Assembly (NCBI GenBank): GCA_033085395.1
Contig: JANQBS010000017.1
Span: 62,001-126,000, forward strand
Length of the DNA stretch: 64,000 nt
Direction: 5' to 3'
Source of the DNA: Xanthoparmelia taractica
Taxonomy: Eukaryota; Ascomycota; Lecanoromycetes; Lecanorales; Parmeliaceae
The notes under the pieces were generated by a model. The model was not told where the DNA came from and did not search any database. It was given only the letters and a program-made list of their open reading frames with translations. The first letter of the stretch is position 1; each line of letters begins with the position of its first letter. The position numbers were made by a program, and so were the translations under genes. Shown here piece after piece: positions 1-11,482 of this stretch.

Positions 1-727
1 TTGCCAGTCGAGTTGCCAGTTGAGTTGGTACCGGACATGGTCTTGTTCGCCGTGCCGCCTGTGCTCATTGTCGAGTTCGTGCCTGAGCCAGTGGTAGTAG
101 TCGAGTTGCTCGATGAACTAGCGGCACCCGTGGAGTTGCTTGATTTGGATCCCGGTGCCACAACAGGAATCCCAGCGCCACTTTTTGAACTAGGGGAGGC
201 GGTCGAGGAGGATGAGGAAGCAGTGACCGAGCCAGTTGAAGGTTTGGAGGTTGAAGCCGAGGCGAAAGCGGCGGCGGCGTTGGTGGGGCAGGTTGAGCAG
301 CCGCCAAACAATTGGAGCATGCCTGAATAGTTGACAGTGTCCTCGCCCTGTTCGATCCTCAATGCGTAGTTGCCGGCATCGGGAAGCGACTTGGGTGGGG
401 TCCAAGTAATGGAATTTCCTTCGGCGCCAGATGCGATTGGCGGAATTGGTACAATCTGAAGATTACTGGCGGGGCCTTGTTCGAGGACGATATTCACGCC
501 CTGGAGTCATAATCGGTCGTCAATCGTCTGGTGGCATCAGGGTAGGGATGGGGAGGAAGAAGTGGTCTTACGTTGCCATTACCACCTGCCCATCCAATGG
601 TTTGCTGGACACCAGCGATCAGACTAGTTGGAATGGTGGTGAAGTGAAGACTGGTTGTTGTAGGAGTTTGAGCGACTGTAGCAGCGATCAATGTCGCGCA
701 AGCGAAGAGGGTGCTTGAGAGATGCAT
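1..727 (-). CDS. Kre9/Knh1-like Ser/Thr-rich GPI-type cell-wall protein, 3' end beyond window
   Basis: Exons 727-572 and 500 to the window edge, joined in phase 0 by a 71-bp intron (501-571, gtaaga...ctccag). ATG is at 727. The protein opens with a signal peptide (about residues 1-19, ending TVAQ). A beta-sandwich-like N-terminal module follows, with the motif QGPASNL and the segment ITWTPPKSLPDAGNYAL. These features are typical of the fungal Ser-Thr-rich GPI-anchored family related to Kre9/Knh1. After about residue 120 the chain is a Ser/Thr/Gly/Asn-rich stalk with repeated NSTG-type units, as in wall-attached proteins. The GPI signal would lie outside the window, so anchoring is inferred from the family. 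Role: presumed structural cell-surface protein. A paralogue with the same GPASNL motif lies at 11483-12234. Confidence 0.8.
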
Positions 728-1659
728 CTCGCTTGGGGATTGAGTCTAGGAAATGAGTATTGAGTATATGAATGAGTAAGGTAAGGCGATTTGAGATGGA
801 TTGATTATGAGGGTTGGTATTGTTACGGAAAGATGCTTTGATGTCTGAGAAGGAGTGAGAGACAGCAGCAGCAGCAGTAGCAGTAGCAGTAGAAGTTGAT
901 AAGGATAGTAGTATGCTTTGCTAAATGAGTGAATTGACTTGTTTATCAGGATTGTAGCAAATTGCGAAAAGGAGAAAAGAAGAAGAGGAAGAAGAGGAAG
1001 AAGAGAAGAAGAGAAGAAGAGAGGAAGAGAGGAAGAGAGGAAGAAGAGGAGGAGGAATTAAAAATGATGTGCCGCAAACAAGCAGAAATGGGAGAGTGAA
1101 CGAAGGCCAAGTGTACTTCGTACCAAGTGAAAAACTAAAAGCCAAACTAATGCCGGTTGGAATTACCTTAAGGGGCCATATGCACCCACGGGTCTTCCTT
1201 GTACTTACCTAATAGAGTAAGGTTAGATCAAAAACTAGCATCTGGCGTGTTTCAGATGAAGCGATCAATCATCAACCCTCGCTTCCACCTCCTAATCATC
1301 TGAAGTAATCTTACCTTAGAAGTACTTCTACCGTAATTTACTTTACAGTACCCTACTTTAGCTTATACACCCGTTCGAAATTCAAAATCCCGTCTTCACA
1401 TGAGTACCTTATAAAACAAGCACCAAAGGTACTCTCTGATCAGTGATTGGCGATAGGTATCAGCAGATCCATCCGACACGTGATGCTGCCTCTGTCACTG
1501 GCATTGCTCCTCGAATGTGCATAAATTGTGACAGAGTCGTCGTGTGCATTTAATGGCTTGGAAGAGCATCGTCTAGCCAGACGTTGGCACGGATATGGAT
1601 ATTTACACGGCATTCTCTCCTTATTCCCACCTTACACATGCCTTCTAAGCCCTGTCCTT
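728..1659. other. Intergenic region without a recognisable gene
   Basis: Short ORFs only. It holds the purine tract, one copy of the ACTTCGTAC nonamer (1115-1123) and several GTACTT/AAGGTA-type motifs. It separates the GPI gene from the 3' end of the complex I-type gene. Confidence 0.6.
960..1056. repeat. Purine-only GAA/GAG low-complexity tract
   Basis: About 95 bp are almost entirely A and G on the plus strand (aagaagaggaagaagagg-like units). The tract lies upstream of the GPI gene that starts at 727. Short CAG/TAG runs lie at 868-893. These are simple-sequence tracts in a probable promoter; no gene is visible. Confidence 0.8.
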
Positions 1660-2701
1660 TCACTGCTCCGGCCTTTGGAGGCCCATCCTCTGCAATATCG
1701 ACGGAGCTTTCTTATCCGCTAGCACTGCCTCTTGAGCTTCTCTCCTCTGCTTTTCCTTCTCCCTCTCCTCCGCCATCGCTTGGAGCCTCATGATTCTCTT
1801 TTCCTCGGCTTCCACGTTCTTTTTCGCGTAATGCGCTTTCAACCCCCCAAGATCGGCCGAGTGGCCAGCTGGGATGTTGTAGGGCGAGCCAGAGTTGAAA
1901 CCTCTGGTGAGCACAATGTATCAGTCTAAAGGGTCGAATCATAGTGGGCAAGTATGACGGCGAGAAAGTGTCTAGGAAGAGAGCTCATGACCAGTGTTCG
2001 TCCGCTCGTTCCACATGTTCCGTCTTGTAGCTTCCCAAACCCAAAGGACTTTAATATACTTACTCGGGAAACTTCAACTCGACATGACGAGTCTGCGGAC
2101 TGTTTTGAAACAAGTTCCTATCCGCGCCCGCCTGTTCGACCATCTTCGTATGCATCGCATTTCGCCTGGCGTATTCGTCTTGCCAGTAATCGTAGTACGC
2201 AATGGCTCGTGTAAGAAGCGGCTGTTTGCTAGGCTCTCCTTTCGCGCTGGAATCGGAGGAAGAGGAGCGAGAGAATTTGTAGAGAGCGAAAGAGAGCGCT
2301 AAAGCTGCAATGGAGACATAGAAACCACGCTGTGTGGCTATCAGCAACCCGATCTTTCACCTCGTGTATAGATTCCCATGGATGGAGAAGTGTCGTACAC
2401 CAAGGCTTTCATTGTGCGGTTCTGGGTGAGGTGCATGGTGGGTTGGCACATGCTTGCCAGCAGACGCAGCATGGACGGAGTCAGTACCGCTGCTATCGCC
2501 ACCCTACAGAACAGCATTAGCGAAGCCTCCTAAGCAGAGGCCGAACTGTAAGCATACTCCAATGGGCTCGTTGACGGGCTTGTCATCGGGTTCCCGGACG
2601 GAACTGGTGGGATTTGGAGGTTTAGTGTCTGTGTAACCACGCCATTGATAGTGATACGGACACTGTACAAGGCGTAAAGTACCTCTTCGTGCTTGCAGCA
2701 T
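1660..2701 (-). CDS. Small mitochondrial inner-membrane protein, resembles fungal complex I 17.8 kDa-type subunit
   Basis: Four exons: 2701-2558, 2503-2399, 2329-2064 and 1903-1660 (introns 54, 69 and 160 bp), giving 252 aa. The N-terminus (MLQARRGTLRL) is basic and lacks acidic residues, as in a mitochondrial presequence. A His/Pro-rich stretch ends in NESLG and continues across intron 2 into RGFYVSIAALALSFALYKF, a single transmembrane helix. The matrix or intermembrane-space part then has WQDEYARRNAMHTKMVEQA and DRNLF, then KFPEGFNSGSPYNIPAG, and a Glu/Lys/Arg-rich helical tail. I recall this order from the fungal NADH-ubiquinone oxidoreductase 17.8 kDa subunit family; the name is from memory, not a search. 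Without the splices the third exon would have to start at a TTG. It is divergent from SIL1, with 268 bp between the two ATGs. Confidence 0.72.
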
Positions 2702-2969
2702 TGCGATAGGGCACGAAGGTTGTCAGTGCCTTATTCAACAGATGGGGCTCTGTGCATGAAGAGAGGTCAAGTTCAAGGGTGAGTCAGCCGGCTTGACCAA
2801 TCAGAACTTGGTCAACGTCCTCAGAAGTTGACAGGTAGACATTTGAAGAGAGAACACAATTCGATCTTTAGGCGTCAATATATGATATGATTTCCACAAC
2901 TCCAACGAGTTCTTCTTTTGCTTTGCTACGACACAGTTTCTTACATGCTCCCTTAATTTGGCCTAAATA

Positions 2970-4181
2970 ATGACTATATCTATCCGCCTCAGCGTCCTCC
3001 CACCTCTCTTCCTCTTTTTCATACTCTCCAGAGTCCACGGATTCGCACCCGTTTCCTCTCCTCCGGCGTCTACTGACTTGATATGTCATACTGCGCATGC
3101 TTCGGAATGCTACCCAGCAATCTTCCAGCCCACAGAGCATTTTCAGCGCATCCACGACGACCAGTCGATTCCGCCCGGCCTGCATGTACGCATGAATCTG
3201 GCCACTGGCCTCAAAGAAGCGCGTCTGAACGTTCCTGAACTGCCGGGAACCCCTCACGCAGATCTAGTGATCATAGACGACCTACCACCGCGCCCCAGAA
3301 TTGAAGATGATCCCGTGGCGAGAATACCGGAACTGCAAGACCAATCGCATCCAGACTCGGGAAACGAGCGTATCGGACCTTATCATCCAGCCGCATTCAA
3401 TGTAGAAGAGTCCTCAGTCTTCCACTCTTCAATCACCGCACTCCATTCCACAACGGTGCTCTCAAACACAGATCTCCCTGCCCTTTCCGCCCTACAAGAT
3501 CTTGCTCATTCCATCCATTGGGGTCTTGCATTGGTACAAGATACCGCCGCCTGCCGAAGTCTCGTCTCTGCAATCGATCCTGGATCCCCTGCATCAGGCG
3601 AAATCCGTTCGGCAGCTACTTTACTCTTGGGCACCGCCGTACACAGTAATCCTGACGCACTTGACACTCTTCTGAGCAATCCATATTCATCTGAGGCCGG
3701 CGTGACCCCTGCAGTCGCCGTACTTAGTGCACTTAGGGATCAAGATCAAGGAGATATCACGCTCAAAACGCGGACCGTATTCCTACTCTCGCAGCTTTGC
3801 CAAGACCCCGAGCAACTGCGCATTTTCGTTCATTGCGGAGGTTTAGATACGTTTTTCGATCTCTTTGAATCGGAAAGAACAACTCTACATGACGGGAAAG
3901 AAAGATTTCGCGCCAAAGTTGCAAACTTCATATATGACCGAATACTCTCCAGTCTTGGAGCTGACCCTGAAATAAGCGCACTGGAAATTGATCAAGCACT
4001 CGTAAAAGGTCTAGAGCCCTGGTGCGATGCTTTCACAAAAGCTTTGAAATTGTACAAGCTTGTGGGCATGAGTGCAGAGAATCTATCACCAGCGGCAGAT
4101 GCAGCATTAAAAAGCATAAAGGAAACAAACCAGGCGCTGCACGGACAGCTCGGGATTTGCGAAAACGGATCTGAATTGTGA
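2970..4181 (+). CDS. SIL1: ER nucleotide-exchange factor Sil1
   Basis: Single exon, 403 aa. A signal peptide (about residues 1-24, ending RVHGF) sends it to the ER. There Sil1 acts as nucleotide-exchange factor for the Hsp70 Kar2/BiP. Family traits seen: the early segment IPPGLHVRMNLATG, shared by fungal Sil1 proteins, and an all-helical armadillo-like body. The body includes SGEIRSAATLLLGTAVHSNP and a later stretch ending in FLLSQLC, RIFVHCGGL and FFDLFES. The C-terminus is SEL, possibly a degenerate HDEL-type retrieval signal. Length fits the family. It is divergent from the complex I-type gene and converges on the Myb-like gene, whose stop is at 4383. Confidence 0.9.
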   Translation: MTISIRLSVLPPLFLFFILSRVHGFAPVSSPPASTDLICHTAHASECYPAIFQPTEHFQRIHDDQSIPPGLHVRMNLATGLKEARLNVPELPGTPHADLVIIDDLPPRPRIEDDPVARIPELQDQSHPDSGNERIGPYHPAAFNVEESSVFHSSITALHSTTVLSNTDLPALSALQDLAHSIHWGLALVQDTAACRSLVSAIDPGSPASGEIRSAATLLLGTAVHSNPDALDTLLSNPYSSEAGVTPAVAVLSALRDQDQGDITLKTRTVFLLSQLCQDPEQLRIFVHCGGLDTFFDLFESERTTLHDGKERFRAKVANFIYDRILSSLGADPEISALEIDQALVKGLEPWCDAFTKALKLYKLVGMSAENLSPAADAALKSIKETNQALHGQLGICENGSEL

Positions 4182-4382
4182 TTGGCGGTCATTTGCATCC
4201 ACGAAGCATGTACTAGGTATTCGGCTATCGATCTTAGGGCAACGCGTTGGCTACCGTGGCGGTAGAGACGAAAACATCATTGGCTTTCCAACCAAGACCT
4301 TTTATCGAGCATTTCCAGCACCTCCGCCGAAGCTCCAAATCGGCGCACAGCGTAGATGATGCTCGCTCAAATGGTCGTTCTC

Positions 4383-5382
4383 TTAAGCGGCTTGGTCAAA
4401 CTGCATTTCCACCGTATCATCGTGATGACCATCTTCAGAAATCATGTCGATATCCTCGTCTTCATCATGAACGGGAGCCTTAGCGGCCTTACCTTTCTTT
4501 GCCTTCGCAGGCCCAGTAGGTTGCGCTGCCGCCTTTGCTTTACTACTCGCTGCAGCGGCATTGCCGTTGCCCTTTCCTTTTGGCTCGGTTGGCACTTTCT
4601 CCTGACCCTCGCTTTCCACGTCTTCCACTTCGCTGCCAGAATAGTCTTTATCTTTGCACTTCTTCACCACCTTGGCCGTTCCTTTCTTTACCACCTACGC
4701 AGGTTTCAGGGTCAGCATCTTCAACTCAAGAACTTGAACTGTGAAACGGGACTTAGAAATGAAAGGTCCTTCCGCTTATACGAACCTTGGCTTTCTTCTT
4801 GGGTACGTGGCCGACTTCTTCCTCCGCAGCAGCAACTTGAGAAGGGGTAGCACGCTTCTTTGTGCCGTTGGTCGCAATGGTTTTCCTTATGATAGAACGG
4901 TGTAGCATTTCGCCGCCGATGCTGCCCTGCAATCTGTTAGTCATGCCAAGCGAATAGGCAGTTGTTGATCTTACCATCTCATCAGGCTCTTGCTTGACCG
5001 CTCTGGCGTCCTCGTCTGTCTCATCTTCCTCATCTTCGACACCAGCTTGCTCGATCGGGCCTTTGCCTCTATCATTGGCACCTTTCTTGGCTGGAGCACG
5101 GGGCTTCTTGGTAGTAGCGGTTCCTGAAGTGGAAGGTCCTAGGGTTCCGGCGTGTTCGGGGTTTCCGGCGGCAATCTTGCGCCCCTTCTGCCTCCACTTG
5201 CGGAACCTATGCTCGAGAGAGGACTCGGTGCGACCAAGCTCATCCATGGCTGCCATTTTCTTGAAGCTGATAGTCGGGTTGCCTATGGTAGCGAAAAGGA
5301 GCGGCATGATAGTGTCCGCGTCGTTGTTCGCGTTTGTAGAGGCTTTACCTCCCTTGCCTTTCGGGTTGGCTATTGTAGACAT
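4383..5382 (-). CDS. Myb/SANT-like nuclear protein, function unknown
   Basis: Three exons: 5382-4975, 4926-4786 and 4694-4383 (introns 48 and 91 bp), about 286 aa. Residues 20-60 form a short helical block with a conserved aromatic/basic pattern (MPLLFATIGNPTISFKKMAA, then LEHRFRKWRQKG). It resembles the Myb/SANT-like domains of many uncharacterised fungal nuclear proteins. The rest is low complexity: alternating Lys-rich stretches (PKKKAKV, likely nuclear localisation signal) and acidic stretches (EDEEDETDEDA, HDEDEDIDM). The second intron uses a weak donor (gttcgt) chosen to keep phase, so that junction is less certain. DNA or chromatin binding is inferred from composition only. Confidence 0.65.
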
Positions 5383-7492
5383 GATTGCTGGTGAGAAGCC
5401 GGGGTTCTTTGAAAGCTATCCTTACAAGGGTTAGCCGATGATGTCTGACGCAAACATTAATGCTGCGTGGAGTGAATGAAATAAGAAAGGTGCTGATTGG
5501 GCTGCTAGATGCGACAAAGGGACACTGCAACCGTGTGATGGTGGCCGAGTCGACCTGACTGTCTGCATGAGACGGCGACATTAAGTGAGGCAAATCTTCG
5601 GTTGCAAGTACATCCCCGCAGTGATGGCAATAAGTGTACGGCGGGACCGACATCTTCCTGCCCAGCTCTGCTGTGAAGCCCATGAGTGTGTCTCTAAGGT
5701 CAAGTCGTGCAAAAACGCCTCTTGTTGCATCTCATGGATATCTCGAGAGGGATCTATGACCACTGAAAATGATGCAGGGATGATATACCTTCTTGGTGCT
5801 ATAGTTCACAATGCTGGAGTCAGAAGCGGGAGAAAGCTGCGAGCTTCTTTAGAAGTGAGGATTGGTTTGGAAGTAATCCGTCTAGAGCTTCAGTTGCCCT
5901 TGCTTGACGAAGCAGTTGCAAGATTGATGAGTTTGAGTGGTAAGAGAGATTTCAAAATGTAGTGGTGAAAGTCTTGAAGAACATGAAGTGATTTGACGAT
6001 ATTTTGAATGATCCTGAGCGGCTCGTTTGTCAAAGTTCTGGCGTGTCCGTGATTTTTTTGCTGTGAGCATGCGGAACTGAAACCATTAGATGTTGTGTAC
6101 TGATGCTTGACGTGATGCTCATGACACGGACGGTTTTAGTGAGCGGTGACAGGCTTGGTGAGATGGAAGAAAGAAGACTGAGTGCAATGACGTTGAGGTT
6201 CAAAGACTTCGCGGATAAATTTGGAGGAGGTGACAATCACTTTTCACTGGGGGTGGACGCTGACAGCGAGCAAGCAGGAGACTTCTCAAATGGTCCATCA
6301 GAACGGTATGGGGTTTTGCAATGGTGTGTTACGGTATTGGAAGCGTATCTATGCTTCTGTATCTACAAGTGGTTGGGTGCCACATCTCCTTCCTTGTCTT
6401 GAATTCATAGCGAGCCACCGAGATGGTTGTCATCATCTTACGCGTTTCTGGTGATAGAATATTGATGTTTTGAAAACAGGCATTGCATTGACGATGTGCC
6501 CCAAATATCATCAGTCTTCCGAGTGATCGCTTCAATTCTTTAGAAACACTCCTCCCTCTGCTATCTTCCATGGTTAAGGAATCATTCGTCCAAGAATCTC
6601 ATCTCGTCCATATGCTCGGGAGACATTGTCTTCTACTTGTGGTCCATGCCTACACCTTCTAGCATCCTCTGGTTTGCCTCCGCTGGTGGCTGTGGTGTGT
6701 TTGGGTACTCTTTGTTAGTTTCGGCCTTCTCGCTCGGTGCGTTGCCGGCGTGTGAGTGAATCGATGCCGACTATAAACCATCAAGGCGTACAGAGTCCCA
6801 CCCAAGCAATGTCCGGACGCTAATAAGCCCAAAGGGAGACCTACATCGATGGGTGATTCGCTTCGTTGCCTTTTCCCGCCCATATCACCTGCCTCGAGAC
6901 TTGTTTGACAAGGGAGCTGTGTATCTCATTGGTAATTGCCTGTAAGCCAGAGTACAATGAGATATGGTGTGAGTGGTGGAATAGCTGGTGTGATCCGCTC
7001 AGTAAGAACATGCTTGGGGGAGTGGGCCGAAGTGAGATAAGTGGACTTTTGAATTGACTATAGGCAATCTATCCACAGCGACGTTGCGGACCTGGACCAT
7101 TCTTTGCAGCAGTACACCGTAGAGGCGATGAATAACTTGATGAGGATCCTTCCTTTCGTGGATTGTATTTTCTTGGGGAAGCACTAGTCTTTCTGATAGT
7201 CTTGCACTTGAGCCCCTCAATGCGCTACAACAGTACAATTGAAAGAATTTGTTCGTCCTTCACTGCATTTGAAGGGCTATATCGGTATATCTGTAAGACA
7301 CATTTGAAATATAATTGGTCGGCAACCGCTGTTTCAATGACCAAGCTGTTGCGTGAGACCCGCAAGACCCTAGGCTCGGGTATAACCTTCTCCTTCCATG
7401 TCATCCTGCTACAATTAAAGCGAAAGGCCGCCTTCAGTACTTATTGTGCTAACTACTTGATCTCTGGGACTCCGACCTCCCTCGACTGTCCA
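5383..7492. other. Long gap with only short ORFs, apart from one possible small gene
   Basis: About 2.1 kb between the start of the Myb-like gene and the stop of PTA1. No ORF over about 140 codons and none with a recognised family. The only spliced candidate is at 6610-6885, listed separately. A CHHCG-containing minus-strand ORF (5345-5683) overlaps the start of the Myb-like gene and was not accepted. Confidence 0.5.
6610..6885 (-). CDS. Possible small two-exon protein
   Basis: ATG near 6885 opens MGGKRQRSESPID. A 74-bp intron candidate (gtaggt...tttatag) would then join SASIHSHAGNAPSEKAETNK and a tail rich in Pro, Glu and Asn, ending GVGMDHK before a TAG. The product would be about 58 aa. 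Support is the coding-like composition of the second exon and plausible splice sites. I recognise no family, and the region may be noncoding. Confidence 0.3.
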
Positions 7493-10180
7493 TCATCCAG
7501 CTGCTGCAACAGCTTGGCCTGCCTGTTTGTTCTTCATCTGCTCGCCCTCGGCTTTGACGGCTGGGGAAGGTGGGGAAGGTGCAGATGAAGGCGTGGGTTT
7601 TGAGTCTTCGGGGTGCTGTAAGCCATTTGGAGTTGGGGTCGGGTTCGGCTTGCTCTCCGAAGCTAGGACTTGCGGGCGCCATTTCGCAAGGTGTTTCGCC
7701 GTAGGGACTTTCGCATCGTCATCTGGAAAGTAATCATCAATACAAGGCGCGGAGAGGCCGATGTCGGAAGACTTACAGTTCCGCCACAGATCCTCAAGAG
7801 CATCAATAGCTATTTCACGGGCTGGTGGTTTCGTCAGAATCAAGTAGCTGATTCGATGTTAGAAGAATTGCCGAACCGATAGAGAGGTTAATGGTGGGAT
7901 AAACCTACAGTAAAGCGTTCACTGCCAGTTGCACTCTTTCCGGATCCCTTGCGAGCCCTTTGACGCGACTAAGTACATCTGCGTTGACTTCTGGAATCTC
8001 GGACAGGAATCTGGTTAAGTGCTTATCCTTCGCATCCAAGTATGGTACGATACCGTCCAGAACTTTTAGCATCCATTTCTCGTAGTGCTGCTTCGGCTTT
8101 GGCATCCCCTCTCTGTGGTATTCGCAGTTTTGTGTCTGTATTCGATCATTGTACCATTCTTCGTTTAGCCATGCAATGGCCACGGGTATCCTAGATCGAA
8201 AGTCTTCGACAATAAACTTCCATAGCGTTTCCCGGATCCCATCGCTCAAATTGGAACCTGCCATTTGCTTCTTTATCGCAGCTTTAGAGTCCTCGTCTTC
8301 GCTACTTTCATCATCTAGCCCAGCAGAAGCACGTGTCGCCAGTCTTGTAATAACAGTGGTCCAAGCTTCTTTGTCGTAATTACTTGCTGCCAGCCTGTTC
8401 AATCCCGATCGCTGCTTCTTAGCCGGTGGAGCTTCTTCTAAAACGTTCATCATGCTGAGTACCCTGCTGATAGTCCCTCTGCCTATCTGCACCGTATCAT
8501 CAGCGGTTAGCGGCGGAGGTTGCGGAAGCTTGAACGGCCCCAGAGCAACTTCTGGGGGAGATGGCAGCGAGTCCTCAGGTGTTAGCGCGTCTGCTTTGTT
8601 GATGATTTGCTCTCTGTCCTCGCTGGGCTCAAAGTCAGGCTCATAGTCTTCTTCGTCATCGCCAAGAGCTTGTGGTGGTGGCTTGGTAAGCGATAGGATG
8701 CGAGCTCGGACGTGATTTAGAGCTTGGTCCAGAGCTTGTTGATCGATGCGTACGAGGACTGGTGGGATGATCTTGATCATGATATCTAGGGTCAACGATG
8801 TTACATCGAAAGCTGCTAGAGCTGGATCCTTTGTAAGTGCAAATAGCTGACCGAGACTAACGGGGCCAGGCGGAAGAGGTTCTGGCTCTGGTCGCTCAGG
8901 CAATTCAGCTCCAAGTCGTCGTCGTTTGTTGTTATCGAGACCGTCAGTGGGTTCGTTCGGCGGCCCTCTCTTGCGGCTTCCTTCATCAAAGACGTCCAAA
9001 CGGATTCGGGCAAGACGGTCCACGTATGCCCTTATTCGATCTGCAAAGGGACCGTTCTCGTTTCTATTACCATGTCAATATCATCGATGTATTAAATCAC
9101 AGAATTGTTCGCGTGAAAATACCTTCGGAGAATATTCATAAGCAGCGCTCTTGTCGTACGTTCCATAGACTTGATCTGGACCCTAGTTTTTGGAGTCATG
9201 GGTGAACTGGCTTGTCTCAATGGATTAAAGTTCATAATTGCAGAGATTATCTTGTTGGCGATGGACTGGCGTGTTCGCAGCAAGGTGCCAAGGCAATTCA
9301 GGGTTGCGTTGATGATCACAGCATCACTGTAGGCATAGCATCAAGACTGAGTTCTCAACAAGCTATCCGAGTCACGGTACGTACCTGGGGTCCTCATTGA
9401 ATACGTTGAGAAGTCTATCCAAGAGTCCTGACGCCTCAGGCTCCAGTCTTGGCGGCGGTATCAAAGAATGATCTCGTGGGACCAAAGCAATAGAGACCTC
9501 GTTCTGATCTGGACGCTGTAGGACTGCATCAATAGAGTGCTCTACGCTGGCATTTGTTGAGGTGTTTACGCACTCTTGGGTCGGTGATTACACCTGGTGT
9601 CTGCACCTGGACGACCTTTTGTACGAACTTGATGCAGCATACTCGGACTCCGGTAGGAGCAGTGTCCCATCTCTTCAATATATTCGACTTGATCGTGGCC
9701 ATCTGGTTCCAGACTGGCACATCATGCGGGTTTGCAATACTGAGAAGAAGAAAGGGTAAGACAGGATTCTCCTCGACCGCAGAGTCTCATTGATCTACGT
9801 CTAGGCTATACCTGTGCCTGGCTACGGTACTGGAAGAAGGGTTGCACGTACATGTAGCGGAAAACTAGGCTGTAAATGCTTGCTGCAGTCTGCACGACAC
9901 TCTTGATCACCGCAGCATCCTCCCCCGGTTTCTCCAGCAAATCCTTCAGTATCTGAAGAACCCCGACAGCGGAACTCTCCTTCTGGTATAATGCAAATGT
10001 TGGACTAGCAAAGGTCTCGGCAAGGAACTCGGCACCCCATCTTCGTAGCTCGAGTCGAGCGTTTGCCCCAACGATGGGCAAGATTCCTTGTACGATCTGA
10101 GGGTAGAGACCGGCATCTGCGAGAACGATTTGACGGGCAGCTTCGAGTTGAGCAAGTTGATCAGGTACAGAGAGCGTCAT
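7493..10180 (-). CDS. PTA1: Pta1/symplekin, cleavage and polyadenylation factor scaffold
   Basis: Seven exons: 10180-9852, 9739-9574, 9515-9385, 9326-9123, 9063-7909, 7847-7777 and 7722-7493 (introns 54-112 bp), 761 aa, close to yeast Pta1 in length. The N-terminus has the family's opening (LAQLEAARQIVLADAGLYPQ) and HEAT-like helices. Exon 1 must end at FRY+AT so that FRYIIANPHDVPVWNQM is rebuilt across intron 1. Further family segments: KSNILKRWDTAPTGVR, QNEVSIALVPRDH and NEDPSDAVIINATLNCLG. A basic, Pro/Glu-rich middle follows, then EIAIDALEDLWRN and a Pro-rich tail. Role: nuclear scaffold of the 3'-end processing complex bridging nuclease and phosphatase modules. It is divergent from COA3, with 420 bp between ATGs. 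Confidence 0.88.
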
Positions 10181-10600
10181 GATGATCCTTTCAAGTCGCG
10201 ATTGAGGTATGCCGGTCTCGGAAGGCGAAGTGCCGAATGTGTGCTACGAGGGGAAGATGTGGAAATCCAGTAAGGGAAGAATGACAGCTAGTTAAGACAG
10301 CATGACAGACATAACGGAGGTATAGAGTATGGAGGTATCCAAGAATCGAAGTTTGACCCAATGGAGAGCGTACATTATTTGGTGTCAGAGCGTCTACGCG
10401 ATCAAAGGGTGTTGGGTAGTGCAGTACACAATAATGTACGAAGTAAGGATGAGAGTTGAAGCTGAGAGCATGTTCATGCAGCCGGATCCGCCAAAAGCAC
10501 GCTAGCAAACCTCCCGCAATTGTAAGTAAGAGCCTCCACAATAATGATGACCTTCCACTTTCTCCTTTCACTCTCCAAATCATCATCAGCATCAATCATA

Positions 10601-11000
10601 ATGGCTATGTAAGATACTCGTTCCTTGTTGCCCACTTACTATACTGACTACTTCTGCCAAGATTACCCCGATCGTCTTATTACGACAAGCACTACCGCCA
10701 AAGCGCTGCCCTCATTCGTGCTCGTCAACCCTATCTGGTCCGCAATATCTTCACGGGGCTTACTCTTTGCGCTTTTACTATCAGTGTTTGTGCGTTGGTC
10801 TTTCACTCTATGCAAGAAAGATGAGAAATACTAATTGTCCAGACTCCTGGACAATCAACGCTGTGGCGCAAGACGACTTCTCAGATGTACCAATTCCGGA
10901 CGCACCAGCCCAGCCGCCACATGCACCCCATGCTGGCGTTGAAAGATCGGTCAGTGCAGCTGCATTGAACAAGCAAAAGGAGGAAAGATTGAAGTCATGA
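10601..11000 (+). CDS. COA3: Cytochrome c oxidase assembly factor Coa3
   Basis: Three exons: 10601-10608 (only 8 nt), 10662-10789 and 10843-11000, with two 53-bp introns, giving 97 aa. The spliced protein starts MAILPRSSYYDKHYRQSAAL and continues RARQPYLVRN. A single transmembrane helix follows (FTGLTLCAFTISVYSW), then the acidic stretch AVAQDDFSDVPIPDAP and a short basic tail. This is the Coa3 arrangement: an inner mitochondrial membrane protein needed for Cox1 translation feedback and complex IV assembly. The tiny first exon hides the gene from simple ORF calling. Confidence 0.88.
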
Positions 11001-11482
11001 GACGCGCAAAAAATTGCGAATGCAAAGACCCTACGAGAGCATCCGGGCAACTGCGAAAGGCTAATAGGCGGAGCGCAGTGAAGGATATCTTAGCCGGTAT
11101 ACCGACAGCGATACTAGGTTATTTTCATGCTATTGGTTGAGGAATTAGATCTTGAGAAACAAAAAAGTATGGTAGGGCGGACTCTTACGATACATACTAC
11201 TCTGGGGGGCATCGGCACAGCTGGATCAACTATGAGCGAGCAATGGGGCGTTCCATTGCATTGAAGCAACGGCCGTTGGTTGCTGATGTCAGGTATACTG
11301 TACAGAATTATATTACATTCTCGCCCACGCGTCCTACTCCTCCATCCGTGACAGCATTGCATTGCCCACCGGGTTTCAAATATTTCCTGTCATAGTGACG
11401 TTCCGGACCGCCAAAATATGAGCAACATTCTTCAGATTATAGCAACACCATCCTCCGAGATATGTATGATGCTGCGCACATA

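Noticed and set aside
960..1056. Purine tract as a coding or regulatory repeat
   Set aside because: No frame gives a plausible protein and there is no regular unit; described as simple sequence only.
2868..3257. 129-codon minus-strand ORF
   Set aside because: Overlaps SIL1 on the opposite strand and has no domain features.
5345..5683. Minus-strand ORF with a CHHCG motif
   Set aside because: Overlaps the start of the Myb-like gene, lacks a second Cys pair and has no family resemblance.
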